64,000 nucleotides of DNA. It comes from Muricoccus roseus. Lineage in GTDB: Bacteria > Pseudomonadota > Alphaproteobacteria > Acetobacterales > Acetobacteraceae. The position numbers and the translations under genes are program-made. Each line of letters opens with the position of its first letter. Within the stretch, counting starts at the first letter, position 1. Positions 24,657 to 33,736 of the stretch are shown here, one piece after another. The notes below the pieces were generated by a model. It saw only the letters and a list, made by a program, of their open reading frames with translations, made no database searches and had not been told where the DNA came from. The stretch covers positions 1 through 64,000 of the forward strand of contig NZ_FQZF01000012.1 of the NCBI RefSeq assembly GCF_900141905.1, given 5' to 3'.

Positions 24657-26108
24657 TCAGCCCCCCAGCTTCGCCTTCAGCACCTCATTCACCAGGGCCG
24701 GGTTCCCCTGCCCCTTCATCGCCTTCATCACCTGGCCGACGAACCAGCCGAACAGCGTCGGCTTCTCCCGGTACTGGGCGATCTTGTCGGGGTTCGCCGC
24801 CAGGATGGCATCCACCGCCGCCTCGATGGCGCCGGTATCCGTCACCTGCCGCAGCCCCCGCTCCTCCACGATGGTGCCGGGCGGCTTGCCCGTCTCGCCC
24901 ATCGCCTCCAGCACCTCCTTGGCCATCTTGCCCGAGAGGGTCTTGTCCGCGATCAGGTCCAGCAGCGCGCCGAGATGCTGCGCGGTCACCGGGCTGTCCT
25001 CGATCCCCTTCCCCATGCGGTTCAGCATGGCGAAGAAGTCGCCCATCACCCAGTTCGCGGCCACCTTCGGGTCGCGGCCGGCCGCCACCTCCTCGTAGAA
25101 GGCCGCCGTCTCCTTCTCGGCCACGAGCACCGAGGCGTCATAGGCCGAAAGGCCGAACTCGTTCACGTAGCGCGTGCGCCGCGCATCCGGCAGCTCCGGC
25201 AGGCCCGCCTTCAGCTCCTCGATCCAGGAGGGATCGACCACCAGCGGCGGCAGGTCCGGATCGGGGAAGTAGCGGTAGTCATGCGCATCCTCCTTGGAGC
25301 GCATGGAGCGGGTGACGCCGCGCGTCGTGTCGAACAGGCGCGTTTCCTGGTCGACCGTGCCGCCCGATTCCCACACCTCGATCTGCCGCCGCGCCTCGGC
25401 CTCCACCGCCTGCATGACGAAGCGGATGGAGTTGACGTTCTTCACCTCGCAGCGCGTGCGGAAGCCCTCGCCCGCCTTGCGGACCGAGACGTTCACATCG
25501 GCACGCAGCGAGCCCTGCTCCATGTTCCCGTCGCAGGTGCCGAGATAGCGCAGGATCTGGCGCAGCTTCGTGAGATAGGCCCCGGCTTCCTCGGGCGAGC
25601 GCATGTCAGGCTCCGAGACGATCTCCATCAGCGCCACGCCCGACCGGTTCAGGTCGATATAGGACTTGCTGGGATGCTGGTCGTGCAGCGACTTGCCCGC
25701 ATCCTGCTCCAGATGCAGCCGCGTGATGCCGATCTCCCGCGTGCTGCCATCTGCCAGCTCGATGGTGATCTGGCCCGTGCCGACGATCGGGAACTGGTAC
25801 TGGCTGATCTGATAGCCCTGCGGCAGGTCCGCGTAGAAGTAGTTCTTCCGGTCGAAGCGCGACCAGGGGTTCACCTGGGCATTCAGCCCCAGCCCTGTGC
25901 GCACGGCCTGGGCCACGCATTCCCGGTTGATCACCGGCAGCATGCCGGGGAATCCCGCATCCACGAAGCTCACCTGGCTGTTCGGCTCCGCGCCGAACTC
26001 CGTCGCCGCGCCGCTGAACAGCTTGGCGTTGCTGGTCACCTGGGCATGCACCTCAAGCCCGATCACCAACTCCCACGGGCCGGTCTCGCCCTCGATCGTA
26101 TAGCTCAT
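24657..26108 (-). CDS. gatB: Asp-tRNA(Asn)/Glu-tRNA(Gln) amidotransferase subunit B
   Basis: A 483-residue GatB. The kinase-like catalytic cradle begins [12 protein letters not shown] and includes [28 protein letters not shown] and [20 protein letters not shown]; the C-terminal YqeY-like domain ends with [19 protein letters not shown]. It phosphorylates the mischarged Glu or Asp and, with GatA-derived ammonia, converts it to Gln or Asn on tRNA. It is the third gene of gatCAB, with a 4-nt overlap with gatA. Confidence 0.97.
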   Translation of the reverse strand: MSYTIEGETGPWELVIGLEVHAQVTSNAKLFSGAATEFGAEPNSQVSFVDAGFPGMLPVINRECVAQAVRTGLGLNAQVNPWSRFDRKNYFYADLPQGYQISQYQFPIVGTGQITIELADGSTREIGITRLHLEQDAGKSLHDQHPSKSYIDLNRSGVALMEIVSEPDMRSPEEAGAYLTKLRQILRYLGTCDGNMEQGSLRADVNVSVRKAGEGFRTRCEVKNVNSIRFVMQAVEAEARRQIEVWESGGTVDQETRLFDTTRGVTRSMRSKEDAHDYRYFPDPDLPPLVVDPSWIEELKAGLPELPDARRTRYVNEFGLSAYDASVLVAEKETAAFYEEVAAGRDPKVAANWVMGDFFAMLNRMGKGIEDSPVTAQHLGALLDLIADKTLSGKMAKEVLEAMGETGKPPGTIVEERGLRQVTDTGAIEAAVDAILAANPDKIAQYREKPTLFGWFVGQVMKAMKGQGNPALVNEVLKAKLGG

Positions 26109-27589
26109 GCGAAGGCCCTCACCTGCGGCAGCTTCGTCAACCCAGCGGCGCGCTCGATCACCGAGCTGACCGCGAACACCGTCTCCTCGTCGAAGGCCTT
26201 GCCCAGCACCTGCAGGCCCAGCGGCAGGCTCTGCCGGTCATAGCCCGCGGGAACGGTCATGCCCGGGATGCCGGCCAGATTGGCGGTCACGGTGAACACG
26301 TCGTTCAGGTACATCGCCACTGGGTCGTCCTGCTTCTCCCCGGCCGCGAAGGCGGCGGAGGGGGTCGCGGGCGTCACGATGGCATCAACCTTCGCGAAGG
26401 CCTGGTCGAAGTCGCGCTTGATCAGCGCCCGCACCTGCTGCGCCTTCACGTAATAGGCGTCGTAATAGCCGGCGCTCAGCACATAGGTGCCGATCATGAT
26501 GCGCCGCTTCACCTCGTCGCCGAAGCCGGCGGCGCGGGTGCGCTCGTACAGGTCCTTCAGGTCCTCGCCGTCACGGCGGATGCCGTAGCGGACGCCGTCA
26601 TAGCGCGCGAGGTTGGAGGACGCCTCGGCGGGCGCGACGATGTAGTAGGTCGGCAGCGCATACTTCGTGTGCGGCAGGGAGATGTCGACGATCTCCGCCC
26701 CCTCCGCGCGCAGCCAGTCCAGCCCCTGCTGCCAGAGCGCCTCGATCTCCTCGGGCATGCCCTCCAGCCGGTACTCCCGCGGCACGCCGATCCGCAGCCC
26801 CTTCACGCCACGCGCGCAGGCCGCGGCGAAATCCGGCACGGGCTGGTTGGCGGAGGTGCTGTCCTTCGGATCATGGCCGGACATGCTCTCCAGGAGGATC
26901 GCGCAATCCTCCACGCTGCGCGCCACCGGCCCCGGCGTGTCGAGCGAGGAGGCGAAGGCCACCACGCCCCAGCGCGAGCAGCGCCCATAGGTCGGCTTGA
27001 TCCCCGCGATGCCGCAGAAGGCGGCCGGCTGGCGGATGGAGCCGCCCGTATCCGTCGCCGTCGCGCCCATGGCGAGCCGTGCCGCCACCGCGGCGGCGGA
27101 GCCACCGGACGAGCCGCCGGGCACCAGCCTCGTGCCATCGTCATTCCCGCGCTTCCACGGGTTCTCCACCTCGCCGAAGGCCGAGGTCGCGTTGGACGAG
27201 CCCATGGCGAACTCGTCAAGATTCACCTTGCCCAGGAAGACCGCGCCGTCCCGCAGCAGGTTGGCGGTCACGGTGCTCTCATAGGGCGGCACGAACTCGC
27301 CCAGGATCCGGCTGGCCGCCGTGGTCCGGGTGCCGGCGGTGCAGAACAGGTCCTTGATCGCCAGAGGAATGCCTTCGAGCTTCCCCGCCACGCCACCGGC
27401 CCGCCGCTTGTCGGAGGCACGCGCGGCCTCCAGCGCCTTCTCCGCGGTGACGGTGATGAAGGCGTTCAGGCGCGGATTCAGCGCCTCGATGGCCTCCAGA
27501 TGCGCCGCCGTCAGCGCCTCGGAGGTGACAATCCCCTCGGCGAGCGCCTCGAGCGCGCCGCGGATGGTGAAATCGGTCGGGTTCATCAC
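26105..27589 (-). CDS. gatA: Asp-tRNA(Asn)/Glu-tRNA(Gln) amidotransferase subunit A
   Basis: A 494-residue amidase-signature protein. The catalytic Lys is in [21 protein letters not shown] and [11 protein letters not shown] carry the cis-Ser and nucleophilic Ser of the Ser-cisSer-Lys triad. It releases ammonia from glutamine for transfer through GatB. It overlaps gatC at its start and gatB at its end by 4 nt each, so the three are translated as one unit. The indirect Gln/Asn-tRNA route is standard in alphaproteobacteria. Confidence 0.97.
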   Translation of the reverse strand: MMNPTDFTIRGALEALAEGIVTSEALTAAHLEAIEALNPRLNAFITVTAEKALEAARASDKRRAGGVAGKLEGIPLAIKDLFCTAGTRTTAASRILGEFVPPYESTVTANLLRDGAVFLGKVNLDEFAMGSSNATSAFGEVENPWKRGNDDGTRLVPGGSSGGSAAAVAARLAMGATATDTGGSIRQPAAFCGIAGIKPTYGRCSRWGVVAFASSLDTPGPVARSVEDCAILLESMSGHDPKDSTSANQPVPDFAAACARGVKGLRIGVPREYRLEGMPEEIEALWQQGLDWLRAEGAEIVDISLPHTKYALPTYYIVAPAEASSNLARYDGVRYGIRRDGEDLKDLYERTRAAGFGDEVKRRIMIGTYVLSAGYYDAYYVKAQQVRALIKRDFDQAFAKVDAIVTPATPSAAFAAGEKQDDPVAMYLNDVFTVTANLAGIPGMTVPAGYDRQSLPLGLQVLGKAFDEETVFAVSSVIERAAGLTKLPQVRAFA

Positions 27590-27873
27590 TCAACAACCTT
27601 CGGAACGGCGAAGAAGGCACCCGCGCGGTCGGGCGCGTTGGCGAGCACCGCCTCCGCCTGCCCGCCATCGGTCACCACATCCTCGCGCATCGGCATGGCC
27701 GTGCCGCCGGCGCCGGAAAGCGGCTCCACACCCGTGGTGTCCACAGCCTGCAACTGCTCGATCCAGCCGAGGATCCCGTTCAGCTCGGCTTGGAGGCGCT
27801 GGTCCTCTCCCTCCTCCAGATGGAGCCGGGCGAGGGACGCGACGCGCCTCACGGTCTTCAGGTCGAGCGACAT
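27586..27873 (-). CDS. gatC: Asp-tRNA(Asn)/Glu-tRNA(Gln) amidotransferase subunit C
   Basis: A 95-residue GatC starting [20 protein letters not shown], with [19 protein letters not shown] and the C-terminal [18 protein letters not shown] that is the family hallmark. It wraps around the GatA-GatB interface and stabilises it. ATG 27873 gives the canonical N-terminus; upstream in-frame extension is low-complexity. First gene of gatCAB, divergent from the aspartyl-protease gene across a 119-nt spacer. Confidence 0.96.
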   Translation of the reverse strand: MSLDLKTVRRVASLARLHLEEGEDQRLQAELNGILGWIEQLQAVDTTGVEPLSGAGGTAMPMREDVVTDGGQAEAVLANAPDRAGAFFAVPKVVE

Positions 27874-27992
27874 GGTGGGGTAAACATCCCTGGCTGGGGC
27901 CGAAGGGGGCAGGAAGCCCTCCGCCCCCCCGAAGTCAAGGGCCAGGCCCCCCGCTCCGCCCTCCGGCCGAAGATCCGCTACAAGGGGGGCGC

Positions 27993-28937
27993 ATGACCCT
28001 TCGCCCCTCCTCCATCCCGCTGCTGGCCGCCATCCTCCTGGCCTCCTGCGCCGCCTGCCCGCCGGAGCAGGGGGACCGCCTGGTGCTCGCGGCACGCGGC
28101 GCTCCGGCATCCCTGGCCCTGCTCGGGCCGCAGGCCGGCCTCCGGCCGGTCGTGCTCGCCCAGGCGAATGGCGCGGCCCTGCCCTTTGTGCTGGACACCG
28201 GCTCGAACCTCACCCTCCTCCGCCCGGGCACGGCGGCCGCTCTTGGCCTTCCGATGGACCCCGCTCGCGCCACGCCCATCACCGGCGTCGGTGGAACCTC
28301 GCGGCTTCCCAATGCCTTGCTCCGGCATTTCCAGCTCGGCCGCCGGGTGTTCCAGAACCTCTCCCTTCCCGTGGCGCCGGGCGGCGAGGAGACCGACGGG
28401 ATCGCCGGCATCGTGGGGGCGGACCTCCTGCGCCACGCCGCCCTGGAACTGGACCTCCCCGCCGGTCGCGTCGCGCTGCATGACAGCCCCGCCTGCCTGG
28501 CCGCCCCACCTCCGTGGCCCGGCGCGACGGCGCTTCCGGTGGAGATGACGCCCGAGGGGCTGGTCGTTCTCACCCTCAACCTCAACGGCCGCCCGGCACG
28601 GGCGCTGCTCGACACCGGCGCCGCCCGAACGGTCCTGCGGCGGGACCGCATCGCCGATTTCGGCATCCCCGCCGCCGCCCTGCGGGCGCCGGCCGCCGGA
28701 ACCATCTACGGCACCGGCGCGGCCACGGCCGACTTCCATGTCCATGAGGGCGCCCTGATCCAGCTCGGACGGGCGGGGCACATCCGGCTCCCCATCGTCA
28801 TCGCGCCCCTGCCGCCCAGCCTGCCGGCCGACCTCGCCCTGGGGCAGGACGTGCTGGGCCAGCTCCGACTCTGGCTCTCCTATGCCGGGCAACGCCTCTA
28901 TGTCGCGCCCTCCGCCGCCTCCACCGCCAGGCCCTGA
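27993..28937 (+). CDS. Two-domain retropepsin-like aspartyl protease, predicted lipoprotein
   Basis: A 314-residue protein with a lipoprotein signal (LLAAILLASC; lipidated Cys near residue 19). Two retropepsin-like domains follow, each with an active-site triad: LPFVLDTGSNLTLL in the first and ARALLDTGAARTVL in the second, each with a later hydrophobic-hydrophobic-Gly segment (GIVGADLLRH and LGQDVLGQL). One chain therefore holds both Asp residues that a retropepsin dimer needs. The family is PF13650-like. Substrate unknown; cell-envelope location is inferred. It is 6 nt upstream of ruvX. Confidence 0.87.
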   Translation: MTLRPSSIPLLAAILLASCAACPPEQGDRLVLAARGAPASLALLGPQAGLRPVVLAQANGAALPFVLDTGSNLTLLRPGTAAALGLPMDPARATPITGVGGTSRLPNALLRHFQLGRRVFQNLSLPVAPGGEETDGIAGIVGADLLRHAALELDLPAGRVALHDSPACLAAPPPWPGATALPVEMTPEGLVVLTLNLNGRPARALLDTGAARTVLRRDRIADFGIPAAALRAPAAGTIYGTGAATADFHVHEGALIQLGRAGHIRLPIVIAPLPPSLPADLALGQDVLGQLRLWLSYAGQRLYVAPSAASTARP

Positions 28938-28943
28938 GCGACC

Positions 28944-29414
28944 ATGCCCGTCACCCCCCTGCCGGCCCTGCGCGCCGCCCTTCCCCGCCATGCCCGCCTC
29001 ATTGGGCTGGATCCGGGCAGCAAGACCATCGGAATCGCCCTGTCGGACGTGCTGCTGATGCTCGCCAGCCCCTATGCCGCCCTCCCGCGGGGCAAGCTCG
29101 CCCCCACCGCCGCCGAGATCCGCCGCATCGCGGAGAAGGAGGGCGCCGGCGGGCTGGTCTGTGGCCTGCCCCTGGGGCTGGACGGCTCCTTCGGCCCCGC
29201 CGCCCAGGCTGCCAAGGACTGGGCCATGGCCGTGTCCGACGCGACCGGCCTGCCCGTGGCCCTCTGGGACGAGCGCCTCTCCTCCTCCGCCGTGAACCGG
29301 ATGATGATCGAGGCGGACCTCACCCGCGCGAAGCGCGCGAAGGCGGTGGACGCGGCCGCGGCGGCCTACATGCTCCAATCCGCGCTCGACGCGACCCGGT
29401 CCGGGCCCCTCTGA
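28944..29414 (+). CDS. ruvX: Putative Holliday junction resolvase / pre-16S rRNA nuclease YqgF
   Basis: A 156-residue RNase H-fold protein. It shows RLIGLDPGSKTIGIALSD with the first catalytic Asp, VCGLPLGLDGSFGPAAQAAK, the VALWDERLSS Glu segment and the final Asp in [12 protein letters not shown]. YqgF family members process the 16S rRNA 5' end in E. coli; the resolvase name is historical. It begins 6 nt after the protease gene. Its last 49 nt overlap the 3' end of the convergent GNAT gene. Confidence 0.93.
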   Translation: MPVTPLPALRAALPRHARLIGLDPGSKTIGIALSDVLLMLASPYAALPRGKLAPTAAEIRRIAEKEGAGGLVCGLPLGLDGSFGPAAQAAKDWAMAVSDATGLPVALWDERLSSSAVNRMMIEADLTRAKRAKAVDAAAAAYMLQSALDATRSGPL

Positions 29415-29908
29415 TCCGGCGCGCGCTCCATGTAGCGGGCGCCGGGGTCATAGCCCCGCAGAACCGCCTCCAGCGCCAGGTCATACACCGGCGCGAAGCC
29501 CTGGGCCCGCCAGAACCCTTCCGTCCCGCCGATCGCCACCAGCGCCAGCGGCAGGCCGGGCAACGATCCCGCTAGGCGGCGCACCGCTTCCCCTCCCGCC
29601 CCGCTGCGGCGTGCGGCCGGGAGAAGGGCCAGGTCGTGCAGGTAGAGCACCTCCGGCCGGCCGGGCAGCGCACCCAGCAGCGTGTCCAGCGGAACCGGGC
29701 GCGCCCGCAGCCAAGGATGGGCGAGCGCATAGCCCTCCGCCTCCCCCCCTCGCTCCAGCACCAGGCAGGACGCCGGCGCCAGCCGTAGCCGCTCGGCGAA
29801 GACCGGGTCCGACTCGGGATGACCCGGATGCACCTGTGCCGCGATGGCTGAGACGACCGGCAGATCGGCCTCCCGCATCGCCCGCCAGCCCCAAGCCTTC
29901 CCCCGCAA
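29366..29908 (-). CDS. GNAT-family N-acetyltransferase
   Basis: A 180-residue GNAT protein. It contains [20 protein letters not shown] (beta-1/alpha-1), [20 protein letters not shown], the acetyl-CoA site [20 protein letters not shown] (motif A, with R-x-x-G-x-G/A), and [19 protein letters not shown]. The start is placed at TTG 29908 because GGAGG is 5 nt upstream and the family normally has a few residues before RxMREAD; ATG 29878 is the alternative. Substrate unknown. Its tail overlaps ruvX antisense by 49 nt. Confidence 0.85.
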   Translation of the reverse strand: MRGKAWGWRAMREADLPVVSAIAAQVHPGHPESDPVFAERLRLAPASCLVLERGGEAEGYALAHPWLRARPVPLDTLLGALPGRPEVLYLHDLALLPAARRSGAGGEAVRRLAGSLPGLPLALVAIGGTEGFWRAQGFAPVYDLALEAVLRGYDPGARYMERAPDQRGPDRVASSADWSM

Positions 29909-29972
29909 CCCCGCCTCCCCTACACAGCGCCGATCCGCCCCGCGCGCGTCCTCCAGGCAGCCAAGAGGCCCC

Positions 29973-30911
29973 ATGCCCCTCTACCCGCACCGGCATCTCC
30001 TCGCGCTGCAGGGCCTTGAGCCCCCCTATATCGCCGAGCTCCTGGACCTCGCCGAGTCCTATGCCCTGCTCAACCGCGGCGGCAAAACCGGGCGGGACGT
30101 GCTGCGCGGCCGCACCCTCATCAACCTCTTCTTCGAGGACAGCACCCGCACCCGGACAAGCTTCGAGCTGGCCGGAAAGCGCCTCGGCGCCGATGTCATC
30201 AACATGTCCGTCAGCACCTCCTCCGTGAACAAGGGCGAGACGCTGCTGGACACGGCCTCCACGCTCAATGCGATGAAGACCGACCTGCTGGTGGTTCGGC
30301 ACGCGCAATCCGGCGCCCCGGCCCTGCTCTCCCAGAAGGTGGAGGCGGCCGTGATCAACGCGGGCGACGGCACGCATGAGCACCCCACCCAGGCGCTGCT
30401 GGATGCCCTGACCATCCGCCGCCGCAAGGGCACTCTGGAGAACCTCACCGTCGCCATCTGCGGCGACGTGCTGCACAGCCGGGTGGCCCGCAGCAACATC
30501 CACCTGTTGCTCGCCATGAACTGCCGCGTCCGCGTCGTCGGCCCGCCCACCCTCATCCCGGCCGAGGCCGAAGCCCTGGGCGTGCAGGTCTTCCACGACA
30601 TGAAGGCGGGGCTGAAGGACGCCGATGTCGTGATGATGCTGCGCCTGCAGAAGGAGCGCATGCAGGGCGGCCTCGTTCCCTCCGCCCGCGAGTTCTTCCG
30701 CTTCTACGGCCTCGATGCCGCGAAGCTCCGCCACGCCAAGCCGGACGCCATCGTCATGCATCCCGGCCCCATGAACCGCGGCGTCGAGATCGACAGCGCC
30801 GTAGCCGACGACCCCGCCCGCAGCGTGATCGGCGAGCAGGTGGAGATGGGCGTGGCCGTCCGCATGGCGGTGCTCGACATCCTCTCGCAGAACCAGCGCC
30901 GTAACACCTGA
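29973..30911 (+). CDS. pyrB: Aspartate carbamoyltransferase catalytic subunit
   Basis: A 312-residue PyrB. The carbamoyl-phosphate loop is [13 protein letters not shown], followed by [23 protein letters not shown], the phosphate-binding [13 protein letters not shown] and [13 protein letters not shown]. It makes carbamoyl-aspartate in pyrimidine synthesis. ATG 29973 is the standard start ([15 protein letters not shown]). In many bacteria the next gene is pyrC; here a Bug protein and a small domain protein intervene. Confidence 0.97.
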   Translation: MPLYPHRHLLALQGLEPPYIAELLDLAESYALLNRGGKTGRDVLRGRTLINLFFEDSTRTRTSFELAGKRLGADVINMSVSTSSVNKGETLLDTASTLNAMKTDLLVVRHAQSGAPALLSQKVEAAVINAGDGTHEHPTQALLDALTIRRRKGTLENLTVAICGDVLHSRVARSNIHLLLAMNCRVRVVGPPTLIPAEAEALGVQVFHDMKAGLKDADVVMMLRLQKERMQGGLVPSAREFFRFYGLDAAKLRHAKPDAIVMHPGPMNRGVEIDSAVADDPARSVIGEQVEMGVAVRMAVLDILSQNQRRNT

Positions 30912-30916
30912 CCCGC

Positions 30917-30936
30917 GGGGCGGAAGGTTCCGCCCC
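30917..30936. terminator. GC-rich hairpin after pyrB
   Basis: GGGGCGGA (30917-30924) pairs perfectly with TCCGCCCC (30929-30936) around a 4-nt loop, 6 nt after the pyrB stop. No T-run follows, so termination would be partial or rho-dependent at best. It separates pyrB from the Bug gene. Confidence 0.45.
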
Positions 30937-30995
30937 CGCACCGTCCTGGCACGCCCCTTGCTGAATCCGCACCCGTCCCTGACGGAGCGGAACCC

Positions 30996-31958
30996 GTGCC
31001 CAGCCGACGCGCCCTCCTTGCCGCGCCCTTCCTCCTCCCCGCTATCGCCCGCGCGCAGGGGGCCTGGCCCAGCCGCCCCGTCCGCTTCATCGTCGCCTTT
31101 CCGCCGGGCGGCGGCAGCGACGTGCTGATGCGCCTTCTCCAGCCCCGCATCGCCGAGGCGATCGGCCAGCCCGTGGTGATCGACAACCGCCCGGGCGCCG
31201 GCACCCTCATCGGCACCGATGCGGCGGCCAAGGCGCCGGCCGACGGCTACACCTTCCTCAACGTGGCCAACAGCTTCACCATCAATGCCACCCTCGCGCG
31301 CAACCCGCCCTTCGATGCGCGGAAGGACTTCCAGGCCGTCTCCTCCATCGGCTTCAACCCGCATGTCCTCGTCGCCTTCCCCGGGCTGCCGGCGAAGGAG
31401 CTGCCGGCCATCGTCGCGGCGGCGAAGGACGCACCGGGCCGCCTCTCCTATGCGTCGATCGGCAACGGCACCTCCCAGCATCTGGGGGCGGAAAGCCTGA
31501 AGCTCGCGGCCGGCATCGACCTGCAGCACGTCCCCTATCGCGGCGGCGCCCCGGCCCTGGCCGATGTCATGGCGGGCACCGTCGCCCTCGCCTTCTCCAA
31601 CCTGCCCGAGGCCCTGCCGCTGATCCGCGAGGGGCGGCTCCGCGCCGTCGCCCTCTCCGATTCTGCGCGCAGCCCTGTCCTCCCGGATGTTCCCACCTTC
31701 GAGGAACTCGGCCTACCCGGCGTGGTCTCCAACACCTGGTTCGGCGTGGTGGCCCGGAGCGAGGTGCCCACCCCGATCGTGGACCGCATGCATGGCGCCA
31801 TCACCACGCTGCTGGCCGAGCCGGACTCCATCGCCCGGCTCGCTCAGCTCGGCGTGGAGCCCCGCCCCATGACGCGCGACGCCTTCCAGGCCATGCTGAC
31901 GCGCGAATTCGAGCGGAACGGCCGCGTCGTGCGCGAAGCCGGGATCACCACGGACTGA
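30996..31958 (+). CDS. Bug/TctC-family periplasmic solute-binding protein
   Basis: A 320-residue Bug protein beginning at GTG 30996 with GGAG 8 nt upstream. The signal peptide (SRRALLAAPFLLPAIARAQ) contains a twin Arg close to the N-terminus. The mature part shows VRFIVAFPPGGGSD, VVIDNRPGAGTL and QHVPYRGGAPAL. It is the fourth Bug protein in this window. It shares a 1-nt TGATG junction with the small domain protein behind it, which suggests that pair works together. No carrier genes nearby; ligand unknown. Confidence 0.93.
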   Translation: MPSRRALLAAPFLLPAIARAQGAWPSRPVRFIVAFPPGGGSDVLMRLLQPRIAEAIGQPVVIDNRPGAGTLIGTDAAAKAPADGYTFLNVANSFTINATLARNPPFDARKDFQAVSSIGFNPHVLVAFPGLPAKELPAIVAAAKDAPGRLSYASIGNGTSQHLGAESLKLAAGIDLQHVPYRGGAPALADVMAGTVALAFSNLPEALPLIREGRLRAVALSDSARSPVLPDVPTFEELGLPGVVSNTWFGVVARSEVPTPIVDRMHGAITTLLAEPDSIARLAQLGVEPRPMTRDAFQAMLTREFERNGRVVREAGITTD

Positions 31959-32395
31959 TGGGCATCACCTTCCCTCGCCCGACCGAAGCGCCGGACATCC
32001 CGGAAGGCCATGTCGGGCTCGTCGTGAATGGCGGGCTCATGCGCGGCATGCGCGCCCATGGGCGGATGATCGCGGCCGGCGCCCTCTTCCTACGCGACGT
32101 CACCACCGCGCCCCTCTACCGCCTCTGGTCCATCGGGGACCGCCATCCCGGGATGATCCGCGTCGCCCAGGGCAGCGCCATCGCCGCCGAGCTCTACGCC
32201 ATCCCCCGCACCACCTTCCCGCAGGTGGTGGAGGAGGAAGCGCCCGGCCTCTGCGTCGGCCGTGTCCCCCTCTCGGACGGCACCGCCCCGCTCGGCGTGC
32301 TGATTGAGCCCTGGCGGGTGGAGGGGATGGAGGAGATCACCGCCTATGGCGGCTGGCGTGCCTTTGTGGAGGCGAAGGGCATCCCCCAGAGCTGA
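31958..32395 (+). CDS. Free-standing allophanate hydrolase C-terminal-like (GGCT-fold) protein
   Basis: A 145-residue protein resembling the C-terminal domain of allophanate hydrolase AtzF: VGLVVNGGLMRGMRAHGRMI, TTAPLYRLWSIGDRHPGMIR, ELYAIPRTTFPQVV and the ending MEEITAYGGWRAFVE are the domain's recurrent segments, which belong to the gamma-glutamylcyclotransferase-like fold. The N-terminal amidase domain of AtzF is absent and no amidase gene adjoins it. Overlaps the Bug stop by 1 nt. Possibly a small-molecule binding or cyclotransferase protein linked to the Bug ligand; function unproven. Confidence 0.75.
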   Translation: MGITFPRPTEAPDIPEGHVGLVVNGGLMRGMRAHGRMIAAGALFLRDVTTAPLYRLWSIGDRHPGMIRVAQGSAIAAELYAIPRTTFPQVVEEEAPGLCVGRVPLSDGTAPLGVLIEPWRVEGMEEITAYGGWRAFVEAKGIPQS

Positions 32396-32461
32396 GACGG
32401 GCCGGCCACCGGGCGGGACCCCGTGGCCCCCAGGCGCGCCCCCGCCTATAACGCCGTTCCG

Positions 32462-33736
32462 ATGCCAGACCTCCTGATCTCCCATGTCCGGCTGCTCGAC
32501 GCGGCGAGCGGCCTCGACGCGCCCGGCGCGCTCCTCGTGCGCGACGGACGGATCGCCGCCCTCGGCGGCGACGTCACGGCCCCCGAAGGCGCAGAGACCG
32601 TCGATGGCCGCGGCGCCATCCTGGCCCCGGGCCTCATCGACCTGCGGGCCGCCCTCGGCGAGCCCGGCCATGAGCACCGGGAAACCATCGAATCGGCCGC
32701 CGAGGCCGCCGCGGCCGGCGGCATCACCACCCTCTGCGCCCTGCCGGACAGCGACCCCGCCTTGGACGACCCGGCCCTGCTGCAATTCATCCTGCGCAAG
32801 GGCGAGGCAACCGGCAGCCTGACCATCCTGCCCTATGGCGCCGCCACCCGCGGATGCGCGGGCAAGGAGATGACGGAGTTCGGCCTGCTGCGCGAAGCCG
32901 GCGCCATCGCCTTCACGGACGGCACCCACGCCATCGCGGATGCCCGGGCCATGCGCCTGGCCCTCTCCTATGCGCGGGGCTTCGGCAGCTTCGTGGTCCA
33001 GCACCCGGAGGAGCCCTCCCTCACCCGCAACGCCTCGGTGACCGAGGGCGAGATGGCGACCCGCATGGGCCTGCCCGCCGCCCCGGCCGCGGCCGAGGCG
33101 ATGATGGTGGCGCGCGACATCGCCCTGGCGCGCCTCACCCGCGGCCATGTGCATTTCGCCCATGTCTCCACCGGCGCCGCGCTCGACCTGATCCGGGCCG
33201 CGAAGGCCGAGGGCCTGCGCGTCACCTGCGACACCGCGCCCCCCTATTTCGACCTGAACGAGACGGCGATCGGCGACTTCCGCACCTACGCCAAGCTCTC
33301 CCCGCCCCTGCGGCGGGAGGAGGACCGCCGCGCCGTGGTGGCGGCGCTGGCGGATGGCACCATCGACGCCATCGCCTCCGACCACCAGCCGCGCGACGCG
33401 GACGACAAGCGCGTGCCCTTCGCCCAGGCCGAGGCCGGCGGTGCGGGGCTGGCGACCCTGCTGGGCGTCACCCTCGCCCGCTACCATGCCGGGGACCTGC
33501 CCCTGCTGCGCTGCCTTGAGCTGCTGACGACCGGCCCGGCGAAGCTCCTCGGACTCGAAACCGGCCGCCTCGTCCCCGGCGCGCCGGCGGACCTCGTCCT
33601 CTTCAGCCCCGATCGCGGCTGGAAGGTCGAGGCCGGGAAGCTGCCCGGCAAGGCCCAGAACTCGCCCTTCGACGGCCGCGCCCTGGAAGGGCGCGTGGTC
33701 GGCACCTGGAAGGCCGGGCGGCGCGTCTTCGGATGA
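32462..33736 (+). CDS. pyrC: Dihydroorotase-like protein lacking the HxH metal ligands
   Basis: A 424-residue amidohydrolase-superfamily protein of the dihydroorotase type. The canonical D-x-H-x-H-L-R-E-P-G reads DLRAALGEPG (residues 60-69), so both His ligands are replaced (Arg62, Ala64). Other segments persist: FVVQHPEE, HFAHVSTGAALDLI, TIDAIASDHQP and KNSPFDGR-like QNSPFDGRALEGRV. Homologues of this kind beside pyrB are usually called pyrC and may be non-catalytic partners (PyrC'). ATG 32462 is the standard start although no clear ribosome site is seen; GTG 32423 is an alternative. It overlaps plsY by 4 nt. Confidence 0.88.
   Translation: MPDLLISHVRLLDAASGLDAPGALLVRDGRIAALGGDVTAPEGAETVDGRGAILAPGLIDLRAALGEPGHEHRETIESAAEAAAAGGITTLCALPDSDPALDDPALLQFILRKGEATGSLTILPYGAATRGCAGKEMTEFGLLREAGAIAFTDGTHAIADARAMRLALSYARGFGSFVVQHPEEPSLTRNASVTEGEMATRMGLPAAPAAAEAMMVARDIALARLTRGHVHFAHVSTGAALDLIRAAKAEGLRVTCDTAPPYFDLNETAIGDFRTYAKLSPPLRREEDRRAVVAALADGTIDAIASDHQPRDADDKRVPFAQAEAGGAGLATLLGVTLARYHAGDLPLLRCLELLTTGPAKLLGLETGRLVPGAPADLVLFSPDRGWKVEAGKLPGKAQNSPFDGRALEGRVVGTWKAGRRVFG

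Noticed and set aside
29481-31529. Minus-strand frame opposite the pyrB/Bug genes (682 codons)
   Set aside because: Composition is that of a shadow frame; pyrB and the Bug gene are clear on the plus strand.
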